Positions 1 through 9,095 of a stretch of DNA of 64,000 nt are shown here, piece by piece. The stretch comes from Corynebacterium jeikeium (GTDB lineage: Bacteria; Actinomycetota; Actinomycetes; Mycobacteriales; Mycobacteriaceae). Every line of letters starts with the position of its first letter. The stretch's first letter is position 1. Below the pieces are notes generated by a model. It did no database searches. It had not been told where the DNA came from and saw only the letters and a list, made by a program, of their open reading frames with translations. The stretch spans positions 744,001 through 808,000 of the forward strand of contig NZ_CP063195.1 in NCBI RefSeq assembly GCF_028609885.1, read 5' to 3'. The position numbers were made by a program, and so were the translations under genes.

Positions 1-136
1 CGCGCACGGCCTTTTCCATCACGCGGTTGACCGGGGTGACCAAGTGCAGCGTCTGCAACGCGCCGCTGATGATGCCGTGGATGCGCTCCGGCGGCAGCAG
101 GAACATGAGCTTGAGTGCGCGGTCGTAGAGCGTCAT
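1..136 (-). CDS. pyrD: Dihydroorotate dehydrogenase (quinone), N-terminal part only
   Basis: The minus strand opens with MTLYDRALKLMFLLPPERIH, the N-terminal membrane-association helix typical of class 2 dihydroorotate dehydrogenases, which oxidise dihydroorotate to orotate in pyrimidine synthesis and pass electrons to quinone. Only about 45 residues are inside the window, so no catalytic residues can be checked. An AGGAG ribosome-binding site sits a few bases before the ATG and overlaps the stop codon of the upstream lipoprotein gene, so the two are probably cotranscribed. Identification rests on the N-terminal signature alone. Confidence 0.75.
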   Translation of the reverse strand, partial: MTLYDRALKLMFLLPPERIHGIISGALQTLHLVTPVNRVMEKAVR

Positions 137-146
137 GGGTTTTCTC

Positions 147-1199
147 CTAGTTGCTCTCGGTTTGGTCGGCGGGGGAGACGATCTGGATGCCGTCGCCGGA
201 TGCGGAGGCGGCGACCACGGTGCCGTCGTCAAGCGTAATGATGCTCTGGGCATCTGCGACGGTGGCGAAATGCTTGCGCTTCACCGGAATGCCCTGGGAG
301 ATGTCGTAGCCGGTGGCGGTGTTGCTGGCCAGCGAGCTGACCCAGGCGAGGCGCTGCGCGGGGTCCCACGCGGCATCCCAGGGTCCTTCCGGCACGGGCG
401 CGGACTGCTGGAGGCGGATGATGTCGTCGGTGGTGTAGACGTGGAGCTGACTACCGGTGGAATCCGCGGCCAGCACCAGGCCGTGCTCGCCGCCGCGCAC
501 CTTGCCCACGCCCAGGCCGACGCGCAGGGTGCCGCCTTGGCGCGCGCCGTTCCAGTCGATGTCCTGGATGGTGGTGTCGAAGCGGTTGGTGCGCACCACC
601 GAGTCGCGCTGGCCGTCCACCTGCACCGCCTGCAACTGGTCGGTTTCGCGTGCGACGTCGATGGTGTCTTTGAGCTCGCCGCCGTCGAAGACCCAGATCT
701 TGCGCTCCGAGTCGCTGCCTGCGAGCACCTCGCCTGTCGACGCCACCGTGGCCGCCGTGACCGGCTTATCCGTGGCGATAGTCTCCTCCCGGTCTCCGAA
801 GAGCTTGATCTCGCCTGCGCAGGCGAGCGCGAAGGTGCCGGCGTTGGCGGAAGCCTCGCCGCAGGATTGGTCCAGCTCGTGGCGGGCGGCCTTGCCCTGC
901 TGAATCTCCTCGAGGGTGCCGATAGTCAGCGCGCTTGAAGTGCGAACGCCGATGCGGCCGTTCGTTTCGTCCACATCGCTCACCGGCTCGAAGTCGACCA
1001 GGTCGCCCGCCGGGTCCGACGACTGCGGGGACTGCACCGGCTCAGCGCTGCCCATGTTCGCAGCTGCCTCTCCGCCGGCTTCCTCGATCTTGGCAGAGGG
1101 AGACGCGCCGCAGGCGCTCAACGCCAGGGCAGCCGCGACTGCACCGGAAACTGCGACAAAGCGGAGGCGGGAACTGGGGGCAAACAAACGAGCATTCAC
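147..1199 (-). CDS. Secreted lipoprotein, probable beta-propeller
   Basis: A roughly 350-residue protein with a basic N-terminus, a hydrophobic segment and a lipobox ending LALSAC, so it should be exported, lipidated on Cys and anchored to the outer face of the membrane. The body has recurring short strand-like segments (for example VWVFDGG, LHVYTTDD, LAWVSS) that suggest a YncE/WD40-like propeller; this is inference. The GTG at 1199 is preferred over an upstream TTG at 1217 because a -10-like TAGGCT lies 8 bases before it, as at other leaderless starts in this window. It runs into pyrD with 10 bases between stop and start. Its function is not known to me. Confidence 0.75.
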   Translation of the reverse strand: MNARLFAPSSRLRFVAVSGAVAAALALSACGASPSAKIEEAGGEAAANMGSAEPVQSPQSSDPAGDLVDFEPVSDVDETNGRIGVRTSSALTIGTLEEIQQGKAARHELDQSCGEASANAGTFALACAGEIKLFGDREETIATDKPVTAATVASTGEVLAGSDSERKIWVFDGGELKDTIDVARETDQLQAVQVDGQRDSVVRTNRFDTTIQDIDWNGARQGGTLRVGLGVGKVRGGEHGLVLAADSTGSQLHVYTTDDIIRLQQSAPVPEGPWDAAWDPAQRLAWVSSLASNTATGYDISQGIPVKRKHFATVADAQSIITLDDGTVVAASASGDGIQIVSPADQTESN

Positions 1200-1269
1200 A
1201 AGGTTAAAGCCTAGCAACGCGCCCGTCGCGTACCGCGATGGCTAAGCGGGCGGGGTAGTGTCTTTCGCC

Positions 1270-2115
1270 ATGACTGATCCCGCCACCACAATGTCCTGGG
1301 TCCAGGTGATCGTCCTGTCTGTTGTCCAGGGCCTCACCGAGTTTCTGCCAGTGTCTTCCTCGGGCCACCTGCGCATCGTCTCCCAACTGTTTTGGGGCGA
1401 AGACGCCGGCGCCAGCTTCACCGCCGTGATCCAGCTGGGAACGGAGCTTGCCGTGCTGGTCTTCTTTGCCAAAGACATCTGGCGCATTCTCACCGCCTGG
1501 TTCGCCGGCCTCGCGGACAAATCCAAGCGGAACTTCGACTACCGCATGGGCTGGATGGTCATCGCCGGCACCATCCCGGTCGGTCTTGCAGGCGTGCTGC
1601 TCAAGGACTTAATCCGCGAGAACTTCCGCAACCTCTGGATCACCGCCACCGTGCTAATCCTGTTCTCGCTGGTGTTCATCCTGGCCGAGCGCCGCGGCAA
1701 GAAGACCCGCGGCTTCGAGGAACTGACCATGAAGGACGCGGTTCTGATGGGCCTGTGGCAGTGCCTGGCGCTCATCCCCGGTGTGTCGCGCTCCGGCGGC
1801 ACCATTTCCGGCGGTCTGTTCCTCAACCTCGACCGCGAGGTTGCCACCCGTTTCTCCTTCCTGCTAGCCATTCCGGCAGTGCTGGCCTCCGGGCTGTTCT
1901 CCCTGCCTGATGCTTTCGACCCCCAGGCGGGCCAGGCGGCGAGCGGTTTGCAGCTGCTCGTCGGCTCCGGCATCGGCTTTGTGGTCGGCTACATCTCCAT
2001 TGCGTGGCTGCTGAAGTTCGTGTCCAACCACTCGTTCGCGTGGTTCGCCGCCTACCGCATTCCGCTGGGCCTTTTGGTCATGGCGCTGCTCGGCACTGGC
2101 GTGATGGCCGCCTAG
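1270..2115 (+). CDS. uppP: Undecaprenyl-diphosphatase
   Basis: UppP (BacA) removes a phosphate from undecaprenyl diphosphate in the membrane so that the lipid carrier can be reused in peptidoglycan synthesis; extra dosage is linked to bacitracin resistance. The sequence shows the family's first active-site region ([14 protein letters not shown]) near residue 20 and the second (PGVSRSGGT) near residue 170, with several hydrophobic helices and a length of 281 residues, normal for the family. The ATG at 1270 is chosen because TAGTGT, a good -10 box, ends 8 bases before it and no Shine-Dalgarno is visible, so the mRNA is probably leaderless. Confidence 0.95.
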   Translation: MTDPATTMSWVQVIVLSVVQGLTEFLPVSSSGHLRIVSQLFWGEDAGASFTAVIQLGTELAVLVFFAKDIWRILTAWFAGLADKSKRNFDYRMGWMVIAGTIPVGLAGVLLKDLIRENFRNLWITATVLILFSLVFILAERRGKKTRGFEELTMKDAVLMGLWQCLALIPGVSRSGGTISGGLFLNLDREVATRFSFLLAIPAVLASGLFSLPDAFDPQAGQAASGLQLLVGSGIGFVVGYISIAWLLKFVSNHSFAWFAAYRIPLGLLVMALLGTGVMAA

Positions 2116-2131
2116 TTGTAGGGTTGTCCGC

Positions 2132-3346
2132 ATGCATGCATGGCCCGACCCGTCCGTACCCGTAGTCGCCGGCACCCCGGTGCCGCTGAAGCTCTTCGAC
2201 ACCGCCGATCAGCGCGTCAAAGAAGTAGACACCACCCCGGATGCGAACGGGGAGGTGGGGATGTACGTCTGCGGCATTACCCCGTACGACTCCACCCACC
2301 TCGGCCACGCCGCGACCTACCTCACCTTCGACCTGGCGCAGCGCCAGCTGCTCGCCAACGGCCACAAGGTCCACTACGCGCAGAACATCACCGACGTGGA
2401 CGACCCGCTGTTCGAGCGCGCCGAGCGCGACGGCGTGGACTGGCGCGAACTCGGCACCAGCCAGATCAACCTGTTCCGCAGCGACATGGAGATCCTGTCC
2501 GTGATCCCGCCGCGCGACTACATCGGCGCGATGGAGTCAGTCGACGAGGTGATCGCGATGGTGCAGCAGCTTCTCGACGCCGGCGCCGCCTACGAGCTCG
2601 ACCAGGGCGACATTTACGCCTCCATCGACGCCACCGAGCAGTTCGGCTACGAGTCCAACCTGGACCGCGCCACCATGGAGGAGTACTTCGCGGAACGTGG
2701 CGGCGACCCGGATCGAGAGGGCAAGCGCGATCCGCTGGACGCGCTGATCTGGCGCGGCCACCGCGAGGGCGAGCCCGCCTGGGACTCACCGTTCGGCCCG
2801 GGCCGTCCGGGCTGGCACGTCGAGTGCTCCGCGATTGCCACCAACCGCCTGGGCAGCCACTTCGCCATCCAGGGCGGCGGGTCTGACCTGGCGTTTCCGC
2901 ACCACGAGTTCTCCGCGGCCCACGCTGAGGCCGCGCTAAAGGTCGAGCGCATGGCCGGGCACTACGTCCACGCCGGCATGATCGCCCTCGACGGTGTGAA
3001 GATGTCCAAGTCCCTGGGCAACCTCGTGTTCGTGCACAAGCTCTCGGAGGCAGGCCACGACCCGTCGGCGATCCGCCTGGCTGTTTTTGCGGGCCACTAC
3101 CGCGAGGACCGGGACTTCTCCGACGCGATCCTGGCCGAGGCCGAGGAGCGCCTTACGCGTTGGCGCGAGCAGCTCGCCGGCGAGGTTTCTGAGGCGGAGG
3201 CGACGGAAGTCGTCGATAAGCTTCGCGCGATTCTTGCGGACGATCTGAACACCCCGGAGGCACTTTCGCTTCTCGACGGCGCAGCCGGCGACTGCAACCA
3301 GATCATCGCCACCGCCCTCGACGGGCTGCTCGGGGTGCGCATTTAG
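2132..3346 (+). CDS. mshC: Cysteine:1D-myo-inosityl 2-amino-2-deoxy-glucopyranoside ligase (mycothiol synthesis)
   Basis: MshC is a cysteinyl-tRNA synthetase homologue that joins cysteine to GlcN-inositol using ATP, the third step of mycothiol synthesis. The 404-residue protein has the HIGH-like signature (STHLGHA) near residue 55, cysteines and histidines of the zinc site (CGITPYDS near 48, WHVECS near 233, [11 protein letters not shown] near 260) and the KMSKS loop (VKMSKSLGN near 290). It is shorter than CysS because the anticodon domain is missing, which separates it from the synthetase. TAGGGT ends 7 bases before the ATG, again suggesting a leaderless message. A mycothiol-dependent dehydrogenase is encoded at 29.2 kb. 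Confidence 0.95.
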   Translation: MHAWPDPSVPVVAGTPVPLKLFDTADQRVKEVDTTPDANGEVGMYVCGITPYDSTHLGHAATYLTFDLAQRQLLANGHKVHYAQNITDVDDPLFERAERDGVDWRELGTSQINLFRSDMEILSVIPPRDYIGAMESVDEVIAMVQQLLDAGAAYELDQGDIYASIDATEQFGYESNLDRATMEEYFAERGGDPDREGKRDPLDALIWRGHREGEPAWDSPFGPGRPGWHVECSAIATNRLGSHFAIQGGGSDLAFPHHEFSAAHAEAALKVERMAGHYVHAGMIALDGVKMSKSLGNLVFVHKLSEAGHDPSAIRLAVFAGHYREDRDFSDAILAEAEERLTRWREQLAGEVSEAEATEVVDKLRAILADDLNTPEALSLLDGAAGDCNQIIATALDGLLGVRI

Positions 3347-3369
3347 CGCGCCTCACGCACAATGGGCCC

Positions 3370-3768
3370 ATGAGCGCAGCTGCGGACAACTCGATTCGGG
3401 CCCAGTTTCAGCCCGAGGTAGACGAATTCATCGACGACCTGAACACCTTCGCCACCGGTTCCTACCTGCAGGACGAGGACAAGGACCTGTGGGAAGAGCC
3501 TTTCGACCCGGCGGTGCTGCCGGATTTGAAGAAGCGGCTTGAGATGTTCCTTGACGCCCTCGATCTGCTTGGCGACGACCCTGAGGGCGACGCGCTGGTG
3601 AAGGTCGTGGCGCCGTTCTACGAGAACCTCGAGGAGTTCAACGAAAAGCACGCCAACGCGGTGCTTGAACCGGAGGAGAAGGCCGACATCGAGACCTTGG
3701 TGTTCCGTGCGGCGGCCGCCACCGGCGCCACGGACGAGGCTCTCAACGAGCTTCCGGAACTTGAGTAG
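3370..3768 (+). CDS. Conserved acidic protein, unknown function
   Basis: A 132-residue, strongly acidic protein without signal peptide or membrane segment, predicted to be mainly helical and cytoplasmic. I recognise no domain. It starts 24 bases after mshC and its final codons overlap the TTG start of the following HAD hydrolase, so the two are translationally coupled and the reading frame is very likely real. A -10-like CACAAT lies 6 bases before the ATG. Confidence 0.7.
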   Translation: MSAAADNSIRAQFQPEVDEFIDDLNTFATGSYLQDEDKDLWEEPFDPAVLPDLKKRLEMFLDALDLLGDDPEGDALVKVVAPFYENLEEFNEKHANAVLEPEEKADIETLVFRAAAATGATDEALNELPELE

Positions 3769-3997
3769 GCCGAAGGCCGTCCTCTGGGACATGGACGGCA
3801 CCCTCATCGACACCGAACCGCTGTGGGGTAAGGCCACCTTCGAGCTCGGCGAGCTGCTAGGCCGCCCGCTCACCCCGGAGGTGCGCGCTAGAACCATCGG
3901 CGGCAGCTTCCCCAACACCTTGAGCGTGGTGGCCGAGTGGGCGGGCTACGAGCTTAAAGACGGCGACCTGGAGCGTTACCGCACCTGGATGTTCGAC
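3761..3997 (+). pseudogene. HAD-family hydrolase, 5' third only, cut by IS1249-like element
   Basis: Starting at TTG 3761, which overlaps the previous stop codon, the frame encodes VLWDMDGTLIDTEPLW, the DxDGT motif I of haloacid dehalogenase-type phosphatases, followed by a cap-domain start. About 79 residues are present before the reading frame runs into the inverted repeat of the insertion element at 3998. The rest of the gene (motifs II-IV) is not found on the other side of the two elements; instead the glyS promoter region follows. The gene is therefore truncated and presumably dead, and its 3' part was lost or moved in a rearrangement. Confidence 0.85.
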
Positions 3998-5382
3998 GGG
4001 TTAAGGGTCAAAATGTGTGTCTGGCTCGGCGTGTCGCGGGGGTTAGATTTGGCCTTTTTGAATGCCGATTGAGTGGGTGTAGTCGGTGTCGATAGCGTTG
4101 TCGTAGAGGGCTGGGCGTCCTGTTTCGTGGTCGGCTTGGTTCTCGGTTTGGGTCAGGGTGGATACTTTGGCGAGTTGGCCCTGGCCCCAGTCGGACTGCC
4201 TGGCGATTCGTACTGGATCGTCAGGCAGTTCCGTTTTTAAGTAGAGCCACCAATCCAGCATGCGGCGTTGTCGTTCGCCTGATCTGCCGCGGTGGGTTCT
4301 GGCGAGCAGTTTGAGCTGGGCGTTGATGCCGCCTTCTAAGCTGTTGGTGGTGGATTTGATCCGCTCGGGCGCAAGGACTCCTGCTGGCGGGTTGAGGTAG
4401 ACAAACAGCATCTCGGACCGCCAAAGATGGTTGAGGCTGTTGTAGGCCTTGCGCACGTTGTGGTGGGTCCACACGCGGGTCCATGCACCTGTTTTGGGGT
4501 CTTTGATCATGGTTTTCTCGTTCATCCATTCCCGGTAGATCGTTGAAAACTCGTGCAGTTGCACACCCCACGCGGCGGCTTCATCCAGTGTGGTGATCCG
4601 GGTCAGTTTCAGCGCAAGTCGGTAGATGGTGCGCCCGGCATCGGTGCGTGGGTTGGTGGTGGTGTAGCGGCGGACCACGCGTTGGGCGTGGACGAGGCAG
4701 CGTTGAATTTTCGTAGTCGGCCAGCACTTTTTGATTGCGCTGTATGCGCCTTGGCCGCCGTCGATGACGGCGATGAGTGGGGCTTCGATGCGTTCAAGCA
4801 GCAGTTGGTAGTCGCGGGTGGTTTCGTGTTTGCACCAGTGCCAGGCGATCACGTGGTCGATGGTCGCCGCGACGATCAGGCAGCCACCGGCGGTGTAGGT
4901 GCCATCGAGAAATACCTGGTCGTAGATCCGCTTGTGGTGGCCGGCGGTGGGGTCAGGCACATCAACGAGCCAGCACCACTTGAAGCGCCGCTTCATGGTG
5001 GCGCGGCTAACACCGTTTCGTTTGGCTAGGTCGTCGAGTGATATTGCGGTGGTGCAATGCTCGATGAACTGGGTGAACACTGCCGCGTTGGTGATGTCGT
5101 TTCGACGTTTGACGCTGGAGGCGCCGCATTGTTTGCAGCGCCATCTGGTGGTGCCTTTGCTGGTGGTGCCGTTGCGTTTCATTTCACCGCCGCAGTGGCA
5201 GCGTGGTTGGTTCTTCGACATTGCGACACCACACCACGCCGCGCATAGCACATCACGGCTGCCACACCGAGGATTTCCCGTCGGGGGCTAGATATATGCT
5301 TCCGGAGCATATACTTTCCGGAAACCTACAGGTCAATCCGTGAAAATCCGCGATTCCGGACACACTTTTTGACCCTTAACCC
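3998..5382 (-). mobile_element. IS1249-like insertion sequence (IS256-related), complete
   Basis: The element is 1385 bases and is bounded by 24-base inverted repeats that start GGGTTAAGGGTCAAAA and end GTGTGTC, with one mismatch between the two ends (3998-4021 and 5359-5382). It holds one transposase gene on the minus strand. No target-site duplication is seen: the left flank is the HAD gene and the right flank is the clipped end of a second, related element. The missing duplication fits a recombination or deletion after insertion. Confidence 0.9.
4043..5221 (-). CDS. Transposase, IS1249 group
   Basis: A 392-residue transposase. The N-terminus has a zinc-ribbon (RCHCGGEMKRNG ... RWRCKQCG) followed by a helix-turn-helix region around residues 45-75 and a DDE-type catalytic core with DGTYTAGGCL, IAVIDGGQGAYSAI and a final TTNSLEGGINAQLKLLARTHRG block, the order seen in IS1249-type transposases of corynebacteria. 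The start at MSKNQPRC is chosen over an upstream ATG 10 codons earlier because it lies directly before the zinc ribbon. The frame is intact, so the element may be active. Confidence 0.9.
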   Translation of the reverse strand: MSKNQPRCHCGGEMKRNGTTSKGTTRWRCKQCGASSVKRRNDITNAAVFTQFIEHCTTAISLDDLAKRNGVSRATMKRRFKWCWLVDVPDPTAGHHKRIYDQVFLDGTYTAGGCLIVAATIDHVIAWHWCKHETTRDYQLLLERIEAPLIAVIDGGQGAYSAIKKCWPTTKIQRCLVHAQRVVRRYTTTNPRTDAGRTIYRLALKLTRITTLDEAAAWGVQLHEFSTIYREWMNEKTMIKDPKTGAWTRVWTHHNVRKAYNSLNHLWRSEMLFVYLNPPAGVLAPERIKSTTNSLEGGINAQLKLLARTHRGRSGERQRRMLDWWLYLKTELPDDPVRIARQSDWGQGQLAKVSTLTQTENQADHETGRPALYDNAIDTDYTHSIGIQKGQI

Positions 5383-6751
5383 AGAAAAGTGTGTCTTTTC
5401 CGGGCGTGTTGCGGTTATTTGATCCAGCCTTTTTGGATGCCGAGGTTGTGTTGGTAGCTGGTGTCGATGGCGGTGTCGTATTCTGCTGGTGCACCGATGT
5501 CATTGGTAGTGGCTGTGGTGTTGTGGGTGATCAGGTCTGTTGCTGTGGAAAGTGCGTCTTGACCCCATCGTTGGTCCCTGGCGATCTTGACCGGATCGTC
5601 AGGGACTTCTGTATGTAGATACAGCCACCAATCCATCACTGTGCGTTGATGCGGTAGTGATAGTCCGCGGTGTCTGCGGGCTAGTTCTTTTATGGGGGCG
5701 TTGATGCCACCTTCGAGGCTGTTTGTTGTTGCTGCAAGGTTGTCGGGGTCGATGGTTGTTGGTGGGGGTTGCAGGTAGGTAAACAGCAGGTCTCTGCGGT
5801 GCAGAGATAGCAATGATTGATAGGCCGCTCGGACGCGTTGGTGGGTGTAGACCTTGGTGTAGGCGCCGGTAGCAGGGTCTTTGATGGTGGTTTTCTCGTT
5901 CATCCATTCCCGGTAGGTGTGGTCGAATTCGTGCAGGTGGGCGACCCATGTGGATGCTTGGTCAAGGTCGGTGATGCGAGTGAGTTTCAGGGCTAGGCGG
6001 TAGAGGGTTTTGCCGGCATCGGTGCGGGGGTTGCTGGTGGTGTGGCGGCGGACTGTTCGTTGGGCGTGGACGAGGCAGCGTTGGATGCGTGTTGTTGGCC
6101 AGCAGTGGTGGATGGCTGATTGGGCACCTTGTCCGCCGTCTGTGACTGCGATTAGTGGTGCGGCAATGGGGCGTAGGAGTTCGGTGTAGGCGGCGGTGGT
6201 TTCGTGTCTGGCCCAGGTCCAGTTGATGACGTGGGTTTTACTGGCTGCGATCAGGAGGCATCCGGACTTTAGATAGGTCGCGTCGAGGAAGATTTGGTCA
6301 TGGATGCGGAATGAGTCGATGGTGGGTGTGGGGATGATCCACCAGCACCATCGGAATCGGTGGTGCATGGTTTGCCTGGTTACGCCATGGTGTGCGGCGA
6401 AGGTGGTTAGAGATTGGGTGCCGGTGGCCCATTGGATGAACAAAGCCATGGTGGCGGTATTTTTGTTGTGGGTTTGGGTGTTGCGGGTAAAGGAGTGTCC
6501 GCAGTGGGTGCAGCGCCAACGGGTGGTTGATTTGCTGGTGGTGCCGTTTTTCTTTGTGTTGTTGCCGCATAGTGGGCAGCTGGGGCGGTTGGTGGTCATC
6601 CTTTAATCCAACCGGTGTGCGGTTAGCACAAATGTGGCCGGAGGTGCGGGATGGTGTGGGTAATAGCTTTCGGGGAGCTATTCTTTGGTGATTTGTGGTG
6701 TGTGGTCTGGGGTTATGGTGGCATGCGGACACACTTTTCTTTACTTAACCC
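5383..6751 (-). mobile_element. Second IS1249-like element, left end clipped by about 11 bases
   Basis: The right inverted repeat at 6728-6751 reads, outward, GGGTTAAG then TAAAGAAAAGTGTGTC. The left end at 5383-5395 keeps only AGAAAAGTGTGTC and is directly abutted by the terminus of the upstream element. The two elements are clearly different copies (their transposases differ throughout). Loss of the outer 11 bases of one end should block transposition of this copy. Confidence 0.85.
5415..6599 (-). CDS. Transposase, IS1249 group (second, divergent copy)
   Basis: A 394-residue transposase in the same family as the one at 4.0-5.2 kb: N-terminal zinc ribbon (CPLCGNNTKKNG ... RWRCTHCG), FLDATYLKSGCL, IAVTDGGQGAQSAI and TTNSLEGGINAPIKELARRHRG. 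The two proteins share the catalytic blocks and the WMNEKT(M/T)IKDP segment but differ across most other positions, so this is a separate lineage and not a recent duplication. The frame is intact, but one end of the element is clipped. Confidence 0.9.
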   Translation of the reverse strand: MTTNRPSCPLCGNNTKKNGTTSKSTTRWRCTHCGHSFTRNTQTHNKNTATMALFIQWATGTQSLTTFAAHHGVTRQTMHHRFRWCWWIIPTPTIDSFRIHDQIFLDATYLKSGCLLIAASKTHVINWTWARHETTAAYTELLRPIAAPLIAVTDGGQGAQSAIHHCWPTTRIQRCLVHAQRTVRRHTTSNPRTDAGKTLYRLALKLTRITDLDQASTWVAHLHEFDHTYREWMNEKTTIKDPATGAYTKVYTHQRVRAAYQSLLSLHRRDLLFTYLQPPPTTIDPDNLAATTNSLEGGINAPIKELARRHRGLSLPHQRTVMDWWLYLHTEVPDDPVKIARDQRWGQDALSTATDLITHNTTATTNDIGAPAEYDTAIDTSYQHNLGIQKGWIK

Positions 6752-6820
6752 TTTTATGACGCCCCTTTGGCCAGTTGCCGCGGCGACTGCAGCGAAACGC
6801 CAGGCGCCCCACCCCGACCG

Positions 6821-6848
6821 TTGGCTTTCACCTTGAACGGGTTAGAAT
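6821..6848 (+). promoter_or_regulatory. Probable glyS promoter
   Basis: TTGGCT (6821-6826) and TAGAAT (6843-6848) are separated by 16 bases and lie about 75 bases before the glyS start. Bases 6752-6820 between the second insertion element and this promoter hold nothing I recognise. Confidence 0.5.
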
Positions 6849-6921
6849 GTTGGGCACAATAGCTGGAAAGCGAAACCTGCATTTCCTGCACGAACACCTC
6901 GACCAAGGAGACACGCCAACC

Positions 6922-8301
6922 ATGGCAAGCACCATTGATTCCGTCGTCAACCTAGCCAAGCGCAGGGGGCTGGTGTATCCCTGCGGCGAGATCTACGGTG
7001 GCACCCGCTCTGCCTGGGATTACGGCCCGCTGGGTGTGGAGTTGAAGGAGAACATCAAGCGCCAGTGGTGGCGCCACATGGTTACTTCCCGCCGCGATGT
7101 TGTGGGCCTGGATTCTTCCGTGATTCTGCCGAAGCGCGTGTGGGAGGTCTCCGGCCACGTTGAGGTGTTCACTGACCCGCTGGTTGAGTCCCTGCACACC
7201 CACAAGCGTTACCGCGCGGACCACCTGCTGGAGGCTTATGAGGAGAAGCACGGCCACCCGCCGGCAAATGGTCTGGCCGACATCAACGATCCGGAGACCG
7301 GCCAGCCCGGCGCTTGGACCGAGCCGAAGGCTTTCTCTGGTCTGCTGAAGACCTTCCTGGGGCCCGTTGACGATAAGGAAGGCCTGCACTACCTGCGCCC
7401 GGAGACTGCGCAGGGTATCTTCACGAACTTCAAGAACGTGATGACCACCTCCCGTCAGAAGCCGCCGTTCGGTATCGCGCAGGTTGGTAAGTCTTTCCGT
7501 AACGAGATCACCCCGGGCAACTTCATCTTCCGCACCCGCGAGTTCGAGCAGATGGAGATGGAGTTCTTCGTCAAGCCGGGCGAGGACGAAGAGTGGCACC
7601 AGTACTGGATCGATGACCGCCACCAGTGGTACATCGACCTGGGTATCAAGCCCGAGAACCTGCGTCTTTACGAACACCCGAAGGAGAAGCTGTCCCACTA
7701 CTCCAAGCGCACCGTGGATGTGGAGTACGCCTTCCACTTCAACGGCTCCAAGTGGGGCGAGCTCGAGGGCGTAGCCAACCGCACCGATTACGACCTGCGC
7801 GTCCACTCCGAGGGCTCGGGCGAGGACTTGAGCTTCTACGACCAGACCACGGAGGAGCGTTGGATCCCTTACACCATCGAGCCCGCCGCCGGCCTTGGCC
7901 GTGCGATGATGGCCTTCCTTGTTGACGCCTACACGGAAGAAGAAGTACCGAATGCGAAGGGTGGCACGGATACCCGCACGGTGCTGAAGCTGGACCGTCG
8001 TCTAGCTCCCGTCAAGATCGCCGTTCTGCCTCTGTCCAAGAAGGAAACGCTGACTCCGACCGCGGAGAAGATCGCCGGCCAGCTGCGTGGCTTCTGGAAC
8101 GTGGATTACGACACCTCCGGCGCTATCGGTCGCCGCTACCGTCGCCAGGACGAAATCGGCACGCCATTCTGCGTGACCGTCGACTTCGACACTCTCGAGG
8201 ACAATGCCGTGACCGTCCGCGAGCGCGACACCATGGAGCAGGAGCGCATCAAGATCGAGGATCTGCAGAGCTACTTCGCTGAACGACTGGCGGGCTGCTA
8301 A
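6922..8301 (+). CDS. glyS: Glycyl-tRNA synthetase
   Basis: Class II aminoacyl-tRNA synthetase of the dimeric (alpha2) type that charges tRNA-Gly. The 459-residue product shows the N-terminal [21 protein letters not shown] block, the motif 2 region [25 protein letters not shown] split across residues 190-215, [14 protein letters not shown] (motif 3) near 320 and a C-terminal anticodon-binding domain ([11 protein letters not shown] onward). ATG 6922 is preceded by AAGGAG at the right distance; an in-frame extension upstream to 6775 crosses the promoter and is rejected. A small membrane-anchored protein gene follows after 2 bases. Confidence 0.95.
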   Translation: MASTIDSVVNLAKRRGLVYPCGEIYGGTRSAWDYGPLGVELKENIKRQWWRHMVTSRRDVVGLDSSVILPKRVWEVSGHVEVFTDPLVESLHTHKRYRADHLLEAYEEKHGHPPANGLADINDPETGQPGAWTEPKAFSGLLKTFLGPVDDKEGLHYLRPETAQGIFTNFKNVMTTSRQKPPFGIAQVGKSFRNEITPGNFIFRTREFEQMEMEFFVKPGEDEEWHQYWIDDRHQWYIDLGIKPENLRLYEHPKEKLSHYSKRTVDVEYAFHFNGSKWGELEGVANRTDYDLRVHSEGSGEDLSFYDQTTEERWIPYTIEPAAGLGRAMMAFLVDAYTEEEVPNAKGGTDTRTVLKLDRRLAPVKIAVLPLSKKETLTPTAEKIAGQLRGFWNVDYDTSGAIGRRYRRQDEIGTPFCVTVDFDTLEDNAVTVRERDTMEQERIKIEDLQSYFAERLAGC

Positions 8302-8303
8302 GC

Positions 8304-8921
8304 ATGTCGGCTGACATTCGCTGGGGCCTGCCGAGTGACGGGCACACGTTCCCCATCTACGAAGGCCCCAGCAATGACCTCGTGAAGGTGGCGGAGTTCG
8401 CCGACGAGCGCGGCGTCACCAACATCCGCTTCGGTGGTGACACGTGGCAGTTGCACAACCCCGACGACGGTGACGCTTCCGGCAGCGCTGTGGACAGTTC
8501 TGCAGGCGCTGAGTCGCGAGGCGGTGGCGTCACAAAGAATGGCTGCACCGCTTCGGCGACGACCCAGACGGGCACCTGGACGGTGACCGGCAACGGCAAG
8601 AGCTTCGGAAAGTCGGATCGCTACGAGGTGCAGGCCGACCGGCACCACGTGACGATCATTGCGGAGACGAAGAAGAACTTCGTGCTGGATATCGACGGCG
8701 AGAAGGTAGGGCAGTTCACCAGCGAGAACCGTGGCTTGCGGAACCTGCACGTGGAGTTCGAAGGGGCGGGCGAGAAGCTGCCGATCGATGTGCGTGTGTT
8801 TATTTCCTGGGCGGCGCGACTGTGCATGGAGACGCGGATGATCAGTTCTTCGTGGGCGATCACTATTGCGCTGTTGCTGTGCATTCCGATCGTGGTGCTC
8901 TACTGGATTGGGTTTATCTAG
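8304..8921 (+). CDS. Unknown protein with C-terminal membrane anchor
   Basis: A 205-residue protein that starts 2 bases after the glyS stop and is probably cotranscribed. Residues 1-175 are soluble, with strand-rich segments (GTWTVTG, HHVTIIAE, NFVLDIDGEKVGQF), and the last about 25 residues form one hydrophobic helix (AITIALLLCIPIVVLYW), so it looks tail-anchored with the domain in the cytoplasm. I recognise no family with certainty; a tubby/LURP-one-like beta barrel is a weak possibility. Confidence 0.6.
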   Translation: MSADIRWGLPSDGHTFPIYEGPSNDLVKVAEFADERGVTNIRFGGDTWQLHNPDDGDASGSAVDSSAGAESRGGGVTKNGCTASATTQTGTWTVTGNGKSFGKSDRYEVQADRHHVTIIAETKKNFVLDIDGEKVGQFTSENRGLRNLHVEFEGAGEKLPIDVRVFISWAARLCMETRMISSSWAITIALLLCIPIVVLYWIGFI

Positions 8922-9049
8922 AAACCTGATTGGGTTTGGTTTTTTCGGGGGGGTGTTCCTATATAGGTTGTCAACCTAGCGGGTGGAGAAATTGGGGGCG
9001 GATTCTCTCTGCGGGGTTGTTTGGTCGTGTTGTTTTCGGGCATGGCTGC

Positions 9050-9079
9050 TAGCCGACTGGGATTTTACCCGGTCGGCTA
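9050..9079. terminator. Hairpin between the tail-anchored protein gene and the IS110 transposase
   Basis: TAGCCGACTGGG and CCCGGTCGGCTA form a 12-base stem with one G-T type mismatch and a 6-base AT loop, followed on the plus strand by TCTTTACTCTT. It lies between converging genes and could end transcription from either side; it may also belong to the end of the insertion element. Confidence 0.55.
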
Positions 9080-9095
9080 TCTTTACTCTTAGTGT

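Noticed and set aside
3990..5390. 8-base target duplication for the first IS1249-like element
   Set aside because: Flanking bases TGTTCGAC and AGAAAAGT do not match, so no duplication is claimed.
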